Shown piece by piece: positions 23,846 to 31,664 of a stretch of 64,000 bases of DNA; within the stretch, counting starts at the first letter, position 1, and each line of letters starts with the position of its first letter. This stretch comes from Caulobacter sp. RHG1. GTDB lineage: Bacteria > Pseudomonadota > Alphaproteobacteria > Caulobacterales > Caulobacteraceae. The translations under genes were made by a program, and so were the position numbers. Location: contig NZ_SMZP01000003.1 in assembly GCF_013181195.1 (NCBI RefSeq), positions 639,954-703,953 of the forward strand, written 5' to 3'. The notes beneath the pieces are model-generated. The model worked only from the letters and a program-made list of their open reading frames with translations. It had not been told where the DNA came from and searched no databases.

Positions 23846-25521
23846 ACGCTTTGGCCGGCCGCGCTGCGCAGGCCGTAACGTCGATCCGAGTCCGCTTGGC
23901 CGTTGCGCTCAGCGTGGCCTTGCTCCCTGTGCTCATTCTGGGCGTCATGCAGTCGATCTTCGCCTTCCGGGCGGAGGCCGACTCGCGTCGCCAGAGCCTG
24001 GAGCTGGCCGCTGGGCGCAGCGCCGCCATTGCGCGGGCGCGGATCGAGGCTGCGGGCGTGCTGCTCCAGACCCTGGGCCCCGGTTCGGTGGGGCTGGAGT
24101 GCGCCCAGCGCCTGGCGGACGTGCGCGCCCGCTTGCCGGGCTACGCCAACCTGATCCGCTTCGATGCGCGGGGCCGCGTGGCCTGCGCGGCCGCCACCAC
24201 GCCCTATGACACTGAGCGTGGCACGCGAGGCTGGTTCCAGTCGCTGCGCGGCGGGGCCGGCATGGTCGTGGCCGCCGCGCCTGGCGCAGTCTACGCTAAC
24301 GAACCGGCCGTGCTGGCCGCCGTTCGCGCCGGCGGTCCCGACGATTTCCAGGGCGCCATGGCCGCGGTGCTGACTCTGTCGGAACTGAAGGTCGAGACCG
24401 CCAACCGCTACATGCCGGGCGGCGCCGAGGTGGCCCTGGCTGATTCGACCGGCAAGGTGTTCGCCGCCACCAATCCGCAGGCCTTCGACGCCCCGCGGGC
24501 GGGCTGGCGCGAGACCGCCAGCCGCAACGGCTCGGTGATCTGGGGCGGCCAGGACGCCCACGGCAAGTCGCGCAGCTATTCGGCCGCGCCGCTGGTCGAG
24601 GACAATGTCTTCGTCATCCTGTCGGCCCCTGCCCCGGGCATCATGTCCTGGGCCTCGATCAATCCGATCTCGCGCGTGGCCCTGCCGTTACTGGCCTTCG
24701 TGCTGGCGCTGTCGGCGGTGCTCTACGCCGCCGAGCGCGGGGTGATCCGCTGGATCGTCTATCTGCAGCGCGTGGCGGCGATCTATGCCCGCGGCCGCTT
24801 CACCGTTCGTCCCCTGCAGGCCGAGCGCGCGCCGCCCGAAATTCGCGAACTGGCCGCCACCCTGGACGCCATGGCCGGCGCCATCGTCACCCGCGACGCC
24901 TCGCTGATGGACAGCCTGGCCGAGAAGGACGCGCTGATGCGCGAGATCCATCACCGGGTGAAGAACAATCTGCAGATCATCACCTCGCTGCTGAACATGC
25001 AGCAGCGGGCGCTGGCGGACCCTGCGGCCAAGGCGGCGATGAACGACACGCGCCAGAGAATCACCGCCCTGGCCCAGATCTACCGCGCCCTCTACCAGGG
25101 GCCGGACCTCAAGCGCGTCGACCTGCGGCCGTTCCTCGAGGAGCTGACCGCCCAACTGCTGGCCAACGACATGTCGACCTCGCCGCTGGTTCGGACCGAG
25201 GTGCATGCCGATCCTCTGGTCATCGATCCCGATCGCCTGGCCCCGATCGCCCTGTTCGCCGTTGAGGCGATCACCAACGCCCAGAAACATGCCTTCGGCC
25301 CGAATGGCGGGGTGCTGAGCGTCAACTTCCATGTTCGCGGCGAAGAGGCCGAGCTGTCGATCAGCGACGATGGTCCAGGCGCAGCCGACAGCGTGGGCGG
25401 CGGCGTGGGCCGCACCCTGATGACTGCTTTCGCCCGCCAGCTGCGCGGCAAGGTGTCGTTCGAAAGCCGCGATCCGCGGGGTCTGACCGTCCGCCTTGTG
25501 TTCCCGACGCCACAGGCCTGA
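23842..25521 (+). CDS. phyK: PhyK, membrane histidine kinase for PhyR
   Basis: A 559-residue sensor kinase. Membrane segment about 14-36, a periplasmic sensing region (about 40-270, dCACHE-like size), second membrane segment about 278-300, a HAMP-like linker, and a HisKA_2/HWE-type kinase core (phosphoacceptor His at about 370 in REIHHRVKNNLQIITSLL; ATPase domain with SISDDGPG about 515-525). It is the cognate kinase or phosphatase of PhyR. GTG start overlapping the sigT stop (GTGA) ties its level to SigT. The stimulus sensed is unknown. Confidence 0.93.
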   Translation: MNALAGRAAQAVTSIRVRLAVALSVALLPVLILGVMQSIFAFRAEADSRRQSLELAAGRSAAIARARIEAAGVLLQTLGPGSVGLECAQRLADVRARLPGYANLIRFDARGRVACAAATTPYDTERGTRGWFQSLRGGAGMVVAAAPGAVYANEPAVLAAVRAGGPDDFQGAMAAVLTLSELKVETANRYMPGGAEVALADSTGKVFAATNPQAFDAPRAGWRETASRNGSVIWGGQDAHGKSRSYSAAPLVEDNVFVILSAPAPGIMSWASINPISRVALPLLAFVLALSAVLYAAERGVIRWIVYLQRVAAIYARGRFTVRPLQAERAPPEIRELAATLDAMAGAIVTRDASLMDSLAEKDALMREIHHRVKNNLQIITSLLNMQQRALADPAAKAAMNDTRQRITALAQIYRALYQGPDLKRVDLRPFLEELTAQLLANDMSTSPLVRTEVHADPLVIDPDRLAPIALFAVEAITNAQKHAFGPNGGVLSVNFHVRGEEAELSISDDGPGAADSVGGGVGRTLMTAFARQLRGKVSFESRDPRGLTVRLVFPTPQA

Positions 25522-25549
25522 GCCAGCGTGATTGTGGCGCGAAAGCGCC

Positions 25550-25574
25550 GGAACCGAGCTTCGCTGCTAGCGTT
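25550..25574 (+). promoter_or_regulatory. Sigma-T (EcfG) promoter for entericidin gene
   Basis: GGAAC (25550-25554), 16 nt, CGTT (25571-25574), exact consensus, 28 nt after the phyK stop. Predicted start about 25581. Confidence 0.82.
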
Positions 25575-25637
25575 TTCTCCGGGCACTGTTTCAAGCGCCC
25601 CTTCCCGATCCCCTCGGGGCGAACAGCGGAGAAGACC

Positions 25638-25778
25638 ATGCGTAAGCTCATCATCCTGGCCGCCATCGCCGCCAGCCTGTCCGTCGCCGCCTGCAACACC
25701 GTCGAAGGCGCCGGCCGCGACGTCTCGTCGGCCGGTCGCGCCGTCAGCGACACTGCCAGCGACGTGAAGAACAACTAA
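25638..25778 (+). CDS. Entericidin A/B family small lipoprotein
   Basis: A 46-residue lipoprotein: basic start MRKLIILAAIAASL, lipobox SVAAC (Cys 19), then the entericidin core NTVEGAGRDVSSAGRAVSDT. E. coli EcnB is an osmolarity/RpoS-controlled lipoprotein. Here an exact sigma-T promoter lies 64 nt upstream and a strong terminator 27 nt downstream, so this is a monocistronic stress gene. No partner antidote gene is visible beside it. Confidence 0.92.
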   Translation: MRKLIILAAIAASLSVAACNTVEGAGRDVSSAGRAVSDTASDVKNN

Positions 25779-25804
25779 GGCTGATTCATCAGCCGTTGTT
25801 CTCG

Positions 25805-25836
25805 AAAGCCCGCCGGTTCATCCGGCGGGCTTTTGT
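25805..25836 (+). terminator. Terminator of the entericidin gene
   Basis: AAAGCCCGCCGG (25805-25816) pairs perfectly with CCGGCGGGCTTT (25822-25833), then T-rich sequence. Confidence 0.9.
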
Positions 25837-25951
25837 TGTTTCTGGATGCGACGAAACTGTTTCCGTCTCGCAACCTAGGGGCGTTTTGCCGATATCCGCC
25901 TGCAAGATCGCCGCGCGAGCTTCACCGCCCTGATCTGGGGGCGAAACCGGC

Positions 25952-27079
25952 TTGCCGACGACCGACATCCATCCTGTCTTCGTGCACAGCGGTTGGCGCT
26001 GCTCCAGCACCTATGTCTGGCACCGCTTCCGGGCGCTGCCGGGCGTGCGCGCCTATTACGAGCCCTGGCACGAGCAGTTGGCGCGGGTTACGGCCGAGAC
26101 CATCAACGCCGAGACCCCCGACAACAGCGGCCTGCGTCACCCCGGCGGGACGGAGCCCTACCTGAAGGAGTTCGAGGCGGTGCTGGACCCGGCGGGCGGA
26201 GTGCGCAACTTCCAGGCCGGTTTCGCCCTCGACCGCTTCTGGATCGAGCCCGAAGCCAGCGATCTTGGCCAGCAGGCCTATGTCGAGACCCTGGTCGAGG
26301 CGGCGCGGTCGCGGGGCGAGATCCCCGTGCTGGCCTGTTGCCGCACCCTGGGCCGCGTCGGTTGGCTCAAGCGTCGATTCGGCGGCTTTCACATCATGCT
26401 GGTCCGCGATCCGGTGCAGCAGTGGCTGTCGTTCTACTCGTTGCGCAAGCGGCCGCGGCCGACCTATTTCGAGCAGTGTCACTATGTTCTGCTGTCGGAG
26501 ATGGCGGGCTGCGAGGACATCTCTCGCACTCTGTTGCTGGGCCACGACTTCGACGGTTCGGGGAGCCTGGAGCAGCGGCTGGCTGCGGTGCGCGACAAGC
26601 TCAAGCGCGCCCCGGCCAGCGTCTCGTTCCAGGCCTTTCTGGCGGTATGGCTGCGGTCGTATCTGAAGGCCCTGCCGCAGGCTGACCTGGTAGTCGACGT
26701 CGACCGGCTGGCTCGCGACCAGGCCTATGCGCGGCAGATCGAGGCGGCAATCGAGGTCGGCTGCGGTCTGAGGCCCGACTTCTCCGACTGCCGCGCGCCC
26801 GCTCCGCACGGCATCGCCCCGCCGGTCCAATGGCGGCGGGCGGCGCGCGAGGTGGTCGATCTGATGGATCTGCACCAGGCCGTGGTGGGTCCCGAGGCGC
26901 CGGAGATCCTGTTTCGCAAGCTGGCGCCCGCCTTCGCGGCGGTGACACCTGCGCCGGTGGGCATGGCGATGAAGCTGGGCGAGGCGCTGGGCGGTCTCGT
27001 CGGCGGCGCGGCCCTGGGGCGCGCGCCGGCGAAAGCCTATGCGGCGGCGGCGGCGCGCACCGAGGGATCGCGCAGATAG
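25952..27079 (+). CDS. Sulfotransferase-like P-loop protein
   Basis: A 375-residue protein starting at TTG 25952 (an in-frame TGA at 25931 leaves no earlier start; GTG 25982 would cut into the P-loop). The N-terminus FVHSGWRCSSTYVWHRFR resembles the PAPS 5'-phosphosulfate loop (SGxRxGSTxVW), and about residue 149 MLVRDPVQQWLSFYSLRKR resembles the 3'-phosphate binding motif (RDPxxxxxS). The usual general base cannot be assigned. An Ala-rich C-terminus (about 340-375) overlaps the end of the convergent CheR gene by 43 nt. The likely role is sulfation of a glycan or similar acceptor. Assignment is by motif only. Confidence 0.65.
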   Translation: MPTTDIHPVFVHSGWRCSSTYVWHRFRALPGVRAYYEPWHEQLARVTAETINAETPDNSGLRHPGGTEPYLKEFEAVLDPAGGVRNFQAGFALDRFWIEPEASDLGQQAYVETLVEAARSRGEIPVLACCRTLGRVGWLKRRFGGFHIMLVRDPVQQWLSFYSLRKRPRPTYFEQCHYVLLSEMAGCEDISRTLLLGHDFDGSGSLEQRLAAVRDKLKRAPASVSFQAFLAVWLRSYLKALPQADLVVDVDRLARDQAYARQIEAAIEVGCGLRPDFSDCRAPAPHGIAPPVQWRRAAREVVDLMDLHQAVVGPEAPEILFRKLAPAFAAVTPAPVGMAMKLGEALGGLVGGAALGRAPAKAYAAAAARTEGSRR

Positions 27080-27870
27080 ATCCCCGTGTCGCCCGGCGCG
27101 GCGATCAGGTCGCCTTCGAAATCGGAGACGTCGTCTTCGCGATCAACCACCAGCACGCCGTCGGCCGGCAGCAGGGCGACCAGGGCCTCGACCACCTTGC
27201 CACGTAGCGAGGCGTCCATGCCGCGCAGCACGCCGCGTAGCAGGATGACGTCGAAACGGCCCATGGCCGACAGGTCGGCCAGCAGGTTCAGGCGCCGCCA
27301 GCGCACCATTTGCCGGATGCGAGGCGAGATCGCCCAGGTGTCGTCGTGGTTCTCGAAATACTTGATCAGCATGCGGATCGGCAGGCCGCGCTGAACCTCG
27401 AACTGGGTGTAGAGGCCCGCTTGGGCCTTCTCCAGGGCGCGCTCGGACAGGTCGGACCCGAAGAACTCGAACCGCGTGCCGGTCGTTAGATTGGGCGCTT
27501 CGTGCGCCGCGATGGCGATCGAATAGACTTCCTGGCCGGTGGCGCAGGCTGCGCTCCAGATGCGGATCGGGCTCTCGCGGCGACGCTGCGACAGGGCCGG
27601 CAGCACGTCGTCACGCAGGGCGGCGAAGGTCTCGCGGCCGTTGAAGAAGGTGGTCTCGCCGCGGCACAGGGCCTCGACGATGGCCCAGATCAGGCGATCC
27701 TCGCGATTGGCGCGCAGGGCCCCGATCAGGGCGTCGATCGATTCGTAGCCTTCGCGCCGCGCCAGCGGCGAGAGGCGGCTTTCGATCAGATAGGGTTTCT
27801 CGATTTCGACCCGCACGCCGGCGCGGGCGCGGCCCAGGGCCGCCAGCAGGTCCAGATCCTCAGGCGTCAC
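27037..27870 (-). CDS. CheR-family protein methyltransferase
   Basis: A 277-residue CheR protein: N-terminal helical domain (about 1-75) with CRGETTFF (CheR R-x-ETxFFR region), then the SAM-binding domain with IRIWSAACATGQEVYSIAI and FEFFGSDLSERALEKAQAG. The motif normally reading FDxIxCRNVLIYF is FDVILLRGVLRGM here, so Cys-Arg-Asn is replaced by Leu-Arg-Gly. GTG start at 27870 overlaps the stop of the CheY-like gene by 4 nt. No chemotaxis cluster is nearby. It probably methylates a chemoreceptor-like protein, if still active. Confidence 0.87.
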   Translation of the reverse strand: MTPEDLDLLAALGRARAGVRVEIEKPYLIESRLSPLARREGYESIDALIGALRANREDRLIWAIVEALCRGETTFFNGRETFAALRDDVLPALSQRRRESPIRIWSAACATGQEVYSIAIAAHEAPNLTTGTRFEFFGSDLSERALEKAQAGLYTQFEVQRGLPIRMLIKYFENHDDTWAISPRIRQMVRWRRLNLLADLSAMGRFDVILLRGVLRGMDASLRGKVVEALVALLPADGVLVVDREDDVSDFEGDLIAAPGDTGIYLRDPSVRAAAAA

Positions 27871-28232
27871 AGCAGGCCCGCCTCGGCGAACTTCGCCTGG
27901 ATGATCTCGCCGTCGAACGGCTTCATGATGTACTCGTCGGCGCCGGCGTCCAGCGCTGCGCGGATATGATCGACGCTGCTCTCGACCGTGCAGAACACCA
28001 CCTTGGGCGTGTCGCCGCCCGGCTCGGCCCGCAGGTTGCGCAGGAACTCCAGCCCGTTCATCACCGGCATGTTCCAGTCCAGCAGGACAGCGTCGGGCAT
28101 GGCCGCGCGGCACCACGCCAGGGCCTCCATACCATCGGCGGCCTCGGCGATCTCGAAGCCGATGTCCTCGAGGACTCGGCGGGCGACCTTACGGATCACC
28201 CTGCTGTCGTCGACCACCAGGCAGGTCTTCAC
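27867..28232 (-). CDS. CheY-like single-domain response regulator
   Basis: A 121-residue receiver: VVDDSRVIRK acidic pair, phospho-Asp in VLLDWNMPVMNG, Thr in VVFCTVESS and Lys in IMKPFDGEII. I choose GTG 28232 over TTG 28244 because GGAG at 28242-28239 is spaced 6 nt from the GTG but lies inside the longer form. It is translationally coupled to the CheR gene. The partner kinase is unknown; chpT lies just upstream on the same strand. Confidence 0.9.
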   Translation of the reverse strand: MKTCLVVDDSRVIRKVARRVLEDIGFEIAEAADGMEALAWCRAAMPDAVLLDWNMPVMNGLEFLRNLRAEPGGDTPKVVFCTVESSVDHIRAALDAGADEYIMKPFDGEIIQAKFAEAGLL

Positions 28233-28341
28233 GGCATGCTCCAATCCAGACCGGCATCATGCGAACGGTCTGGTTAAGGAGCGGTTTGCCGAAACCCGGA
28301 TCGGGCTGCGACAAATGTAACTTTTAAAGCAGAGCTTGAAC

Positions 28342-29019
28342 TTAGGCCGGGACCCAGGCCGCGATGCTGGCGCGTTCTTCGCCGATCTCGACGGCGACCT
28401 GACCGCCGGCCGCACGGACCAGAGCGTTCAGATAGGCCGCCTGGACCCAGGGACCGCCAAGACCTTCGGCCAAGGGCTCGCCCTTGAGGCCGGCCAGGAC
28501 TTCGGGACGCAAACGGGCGCGGGGACCGGCCGAGTCGGCGATGATCGAGACGCGGCCGTCGGCGGTCACGGCCTTGATCGTGGCCACGCCGCCGGCCGGC
28601 AGAGCGCTGGCGGCGATCTGAGCGATGTTGAGCACGGCGCGTGAGGATGGCTTGTTCATCGCCTGCGGCTCGATCTGCCAGTCCAGGGTCGGGCGCACGT
28701 GGGCGAACACGCCCTGGGCTAGCTTCTCCAGCTCGCGCGAGTCGAAATTCTCGGCCGAGGCCGAGGCGCCGAACGCCACGCGGGTGAACTGCAGCAGATC
28801 GGCCAGCTTGCGGGCCGACGAGGCGATCAGGTTCATGGCGTCGTCACGCATGTCCTGAGCGGCCGGATCCTCCAGCAGGTCCAGGCCCGAGACGATAGCG
28901 CTGGCCGGACTGATGAAGTCGTGGCACAGGCGCGCGGCCAGCATGGCGGCGAAATCGGGGCCTTGGACGTCCGTTTCGGGGGACGCGGGAGCCGGGGTCT
29001 CGGAAACAGTGTCGGTCAT
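28342..29019 (-). CDS. chpT: ChpT histidine phosphotransferase
   Basis: A 225-residue dimeric phosphotransferase related to a histidine kinase core that has lost ATP binding. The phosphoacceptor His lies in AARLCHDFISPASAIVSGLDLL (His about 33; landmark). The C-terminal region has the degenerate ATPase fold (ADSAGPRARLRPEVL). In Caulobacter it passes phosphate from CckA to CtrA and CpdR, controlling the cell cycle; it is essential there. Start ATG 29019 (MTDTVSETP) is used, as upstream codons overlap the divergent DUF3553 gene. Its presence is a strong marker of the Caulobacterales/alphaproteobacteria. Confidence 0.93.
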   Translation of the reverse strand: MTDTVSETPAPASPETDVQGPDFAAMLAARLCHDFISPASAIVSGLDLLEDPAAQDMRDDAMNLIASSARKLADLLQFTRVAFGASASAENFDSRELEKLAQGVFAHVRPTLDWQIEPQAMNKPSSRAVLNIAQIAASALPAGGVATIKAVTADGRVSIIADSAGPRARLRPEVLAGLKGEPLAEGLGGPWVQAAYLNALVRAAGGQVAVEIGEERASIAAWVPA

Positions 29020-29071
29020 GGCGGCGGAGTTTGTCGTGATTTGAGGCTTTGGCAAACGGCCCCTCGCCTCT

Positions 29072-29269
29072 ATGGGAAGGGCCGTGATCGATCCGTTTCT
29101 AGAGCCGGGCGTCCTGGTGCGCCATCCCACCCAACCCGATTGGGGGCTGGGACAGGTTCAATCCGTGATCGGACACCGCGTGACCGTGAATTTCGAAGAG
29201 GCCGGCAAGCAGACCATCGACGCCACCCGCGTGCGCCTGGTCTTCGTCGGCGACGACCCTAGGGGATAG
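29072..29269 (+). CDS. DUF3553 small protein
   Basis: A 65-residue protein with the DUF3553 core (FLEPGVLVRHPTQPDWGLG and VTVNFEEAGKQTID), an SH3-like beta barrel also seen as a module in UvrD/PcrA-type helicases and CarD-like proteins. Function is unknown. ATG 29072, with GTG 29084 as alternative. It precedes cysQ by 2 nt, suggesting one transcript, and is divergent from chpT. Confidence 0.85.
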   Translation: MGRAVIDPFLEPGVLVRHPTQPDWGLGQVQSVIGHRVTVNFEEAGKQTIDATRVRLVFVGDDPRG

Positions 29270-29271
29270 GC

Positions 29272-30048
29272 ATGAGCAGCGAGAACTTGGCTGAGTGGGG
29301 TCGTCAGCTGGCCCTGATCACCGAAGAGGCCGCCAAGGTCATCCTTCCGTTCTGGCGCACTGAGCTGGCCGTGGCCCAGAAGGCCGACGAAAGCCCCGTC
29401 ACCGAAGCCGACCGCGCCGGCGAGCGGCTGATCCTGCAGCGCCTGTCGGAGCTTTATCCGGACGTGCTGGTGATTTCCGAAGAGCACGCCAGCGAGTTCG
29501 GCACGCCCGACGCGGTGGGGCCGCGCTTCTTCCTGGTCGATCCGGTCGACGGGACCAAGGCCTTCGTACGCGGCGATCCCAACTTCACGGTCAATATCGG
29601 CCTGATCGAGAACGGGGTCCCGGTCGCCGGCGCCGTCTGCGCCCCGGCCACGGGCGAGGTCTGGTTCACGACGGCGGATGGCGCGGTCAAGCGCGACGCG
29701 CCGGGTGGACCCGAGGCGCCGGCCCGTGTTCGCCCCTGGCCGACGGGTCAGGCGCTGGGCCTGGTCAGCCACACCATGCGCGAGGAAAAGGCCGCCGAAC
29801 TGGCCGCCGAATACGGCTTCGACCTTCGCAGCCCCATGGATAGCTCGATCAAGATGTGCCGGATCGCGGAGGGCTCGGCCGACATCTATCCGCGCCACGG
29901 CCCGACCTCGGAATGGGACACGGCCGCGGCTCATGCCGTGCTGGTCGCCGCTGGCGGGACCTTCACCCAGCCGGACGGCTCCCCGTTCACCTATGGCAAG
30001 GCCGGCCAGGCCTTCCGCAACGGCTGGTTCGTAGCCCGCGGCGGCTAG
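29272..30048 (+). CDS. cysQ: 3'(2'),5'-bisphosphate nucleotidase CysQ
   Basis: A 258-residue member of the inositol monophosphatase/FIG superfamily. Metal-site motifs: EEHAS, FFLVDPVDGTKAFVRG (DPxDGT) and the C-terminal SEWDTAAAHAVLVAAGG (WDxAA). The DGTKAFxxGxxxFTVNIxLI wording and length favour CysQ, which removes 3'-phosphoadenosine 5'-phosphate left by sulfate assimilation and by sulfotransferases. A possible sulfotransferase lies 2 kb upstream. Its TAG stop overlaps that of the convergent transporter gene. Confidence 0.88.
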   Translation: MSSENLAEWGRQLALITEEAAKVILPFWRTELAVAQKADESPVTEADRAGERLILQRLSELYPDVLVISEEHASEFGTPDAVGPRFFLVDPVDGTKAFVRGDPNFTVNIGLIENGVPVAGAVCAPATGEVWFTTADGAVKRDAPGGPEAPARVRPWPTGQALGLVSHTMREEKAAELAAEYGFDLRSPMDSSIKMCRIAEGSADIYPRHGPTSEWDTAAAHAVLVAAGGTFTQPDGSPFTYGKAGQAFRNGWFVARGG

Positions 30049-30917
30049 AGCGCGACCTCCTCCGGGGCGATCTCCGGCGGCGTCGTCAGGATGGTCCCGA
30101 CCGAGGCGGCGATGATCGCGCCAATCGCCAGCCACTGGGTCAGCGCCAGGTGCTCGCCCAGGATCACCAGGCCGGCCAGCGCGCCGACGGCGGGCTCTGC
30201 GCTCAGCATGACGCCGAAGCTGCGCTTGGGGATGGCGCGCAGGGCGATCATCTCCAGCGAATAGGGGATGGCGCTGGACAGCACCGCCGCCGCCAGGCCC
30301 ATGGCGATATACTTCCAGTGGAAGAGCTCGGTCCCGGCCGAGATGATTCCGATGGGCGCCACGATCAGGGCCGCGGTGGTCATGCCGATGGCGACCGAAC
30401 GCCCGGCGTGCAGGTGGCCGATCCGCTTGCCCAGGATGATGTAGAGCGCCCACATCACCGCCGCGACGCAGGCGAAGCCGACGCCGACCGGATCCAGGTG
30501 CGTGGCGCTGTCGCCGATCGGCAGCAGCAAAGCCAGGCCCAGCACCGCCAGGCCGACCCAGACGAAGTGGATCAGTTTGCGCGAATAGGCCACCGCAACC
30601 AGCAGCGGGCCCGTGAACTCGATGGCGATCGCCAGACCCAGCGGGATGGTGCGCAGCGCCATGTAGAAGCTGAGGTTCATCACCCCGACGGCCGCGCCGT
30701 AGGCCGCGACCTTCTTGAGGTCTGCGACGGTGTTGGGATGGCGCCACGGCCGCCAGATTAGCAGCAGGATGATAGCGGCGAAGGTGACGCGATAGGCCGT
30801 CGTACCGGCGGCGCCGACCAGCGGAAACAGGCTCTTGGCGAACGAGGTGCCGACGCACAGCGTGATGATCGAGCCGAACAGGGCGGTGTAGGGCAGGAGA
30901 TGCGGACGGGAGGACAT
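30045..30917 (-). CDS. EamA/DMT-family exporter, RhtA-like
   Basis: A 290-residue inner-membrane transporter with ten predicted spans in two EamA repeats (about 10-140 and 150-280). Sequence landmarks such as FYMALRTIPLGLAIAIEFTGPL and the second-repeat VLSSAIPYSLEMIALR are typical of RhtA, the threonine/homoserine exporter. Proton-coupled amino-acid efflux is inferred. It is convergent with cysQ, overlapping by 4 nt at the shared CTAG, and is preceded by the inverted repeat at 30948-31061. Confidence 0.87.
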   Translation of the reverse strand: MSSRPHLLPYTALFGSIITLCVGTSFAKSLFPLVGAAGTTAYRVTFAAIILLLIWRPWRHPNTVADLKKVAAYGAAVGVMNLSFYMALRTIPLGLAIAIEFTGPLLVAVAYSRKLIHFVWVGLAVLGLALLLPIGDSATHLDPVGVGFACVAAVMWALYIILGKRIGHLHAGRSVAIGMTTAALIVAPIGIISAGTELFHWKYIAMGLAAAVLSSAIPYSLEMIALRAIPKRSFGVMLSAEPAVGALAGLVILGEHLALTQWLAIGAIIAASVGTILTTPPEIAPEEVAL

Positions 30918-30947
30918 GGCCTCCTAATAGGGGCCCAAACCTGAGCC

Positions 30948-31061
30948 GTCATCCCGCGCTTCATGCGCGGGACCCATGGTTCAGCTTTCACGAGAGAGAG
31001 CTTGGTTCCGCTCCGCACTTGCGGCGGAGGGATGGGTCCCGCGCACAAGGCGCGGGATGAC
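30948..31061. repeat. 114-bp inverted repeat made of two palindromes
   Basis: GTCATCCCGCGC (30948-30959) pairs with GCGCGGGATGAC (31050-31061) and GCGCGGGACCCAT (30965-30977) with ATGGGTCCCGCGC (31032-31044), 25 of 25 arm bases. Each half is itself a small palindrome. The same core recurs once at 4677-4701. Fills most of the gap between the exporter and ydbL-like genes. Confidence 0.82.
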
Positions 31062-31071
31062 GGGATTGGCC

Positions 31072-31428
31072 TTACTTCTTCACCCAGCCGCCATCGAGCG
31101 GCTTCCAGAACTGGCCGGGGGCAACCTTGGCATACAGCTGCTTGGCGGTGGCTTGGCCGGCCGCTTCGGGCGTCGCGCCGGTCTTGGCGGCGATGTCCTT
31201 GTAGGCGGCGGTGCGGCCGGTGTTGATCTCGGCCACGGCGGCGCGCAGGGCCGCGTCGCCACCGGACACGATGCCCAGATAGCCGTCGGCCTGTTCGCCG
31301 ACTGTGCCCGAGGCCTTGCCGGCGTCGACGGCGGCCTTGGCGGCGGCCGATTGGGCGAGGGCCAGGTTGGCGCCGGCGGCGGTCATCGCCAGGCCCAGCG
31401 CCAGAACCGTCATCGTCTTGCGGATCAT
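31072..31428 (-). CDS. YdbL family (DUF1318) periplasmic protein
   Basis: A 118-residue secreted protein: signal peptide ending about ALA at 25, then the DUF1318 domain (GYLGIVSGG ... VAEINTGRTAAYKDIAAKTG ... VAPGQFWKPLDGGWVKK). E. coli YdbL is encoded with YnbE and YdbH and limits YnbE multimerisation. Third gene of the ydbH-ynbE-ydbL-like operon here, 15 nt after ynbE. Confidence 0.9.
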   Translation of the reverse strand: MIRKTMTVLALGLAMTAAGANLALAQSAAAKAAVDAGKASGTVGEQADGYLGIVSGGDAALRAAVAEINTGRTAAYKDIAAKTGATPEAAGQATAKQLYAKVAPGQFWKPLDGGWVKK

Positions 31429-31443
31429 GTCGGTTCCTCCTTC

Positions 31444-31629
31444 TTAGAACAGGTTCGGGTTTTGCTGGATCAGCGACTGGACTTCCTTGTCCAGCCGCAC
31501 GCGCACGTCGGCGTCCAGCTTGGCGTAGATGTTGATCGGGTCGACCTTGACGCGGACGGTCGGCGTGCACGCGGCCGCGCCGAGCGCTCCCGTCGCGACG
31601 ATCGCCAGCAAAAGAGCGCGCTTTCTCAT
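31444..31629 (-). CDS. YnbE family lipoprotein
   Basis: A 61-residue outer-membrane lipoprotein with lipobox GAAAC (Cys about 21) and core VRVKVDPINIYAKLDADVRVRLDKE. In E. coli YnbE is thought to extend the beta-groove of YdbH at the outer membrane to allow phospholipid flow. ATG 31629 gives the normal family length; a longer frame upstream is not needed. It lies between the ydbH-like and ydbL-like genes. Confidence 0.9.
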   Translation of the reverse strand: MRKRALLLAIVATGALGAAACTPTVRVKVDPINIYAKLDADVRVRLDKEVQSLIQQNPNLF

Positions 31630-31664
31630 GCGTTCAGTCTCCAGTTCGCGTTCAGGATGGCCGG

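Noticed and set aside
25638..25778. Entericidin toxin-antidote pair
   Set aside because: Only one entericidin-type gene is present; no second small lipoprotein gene adjacent.
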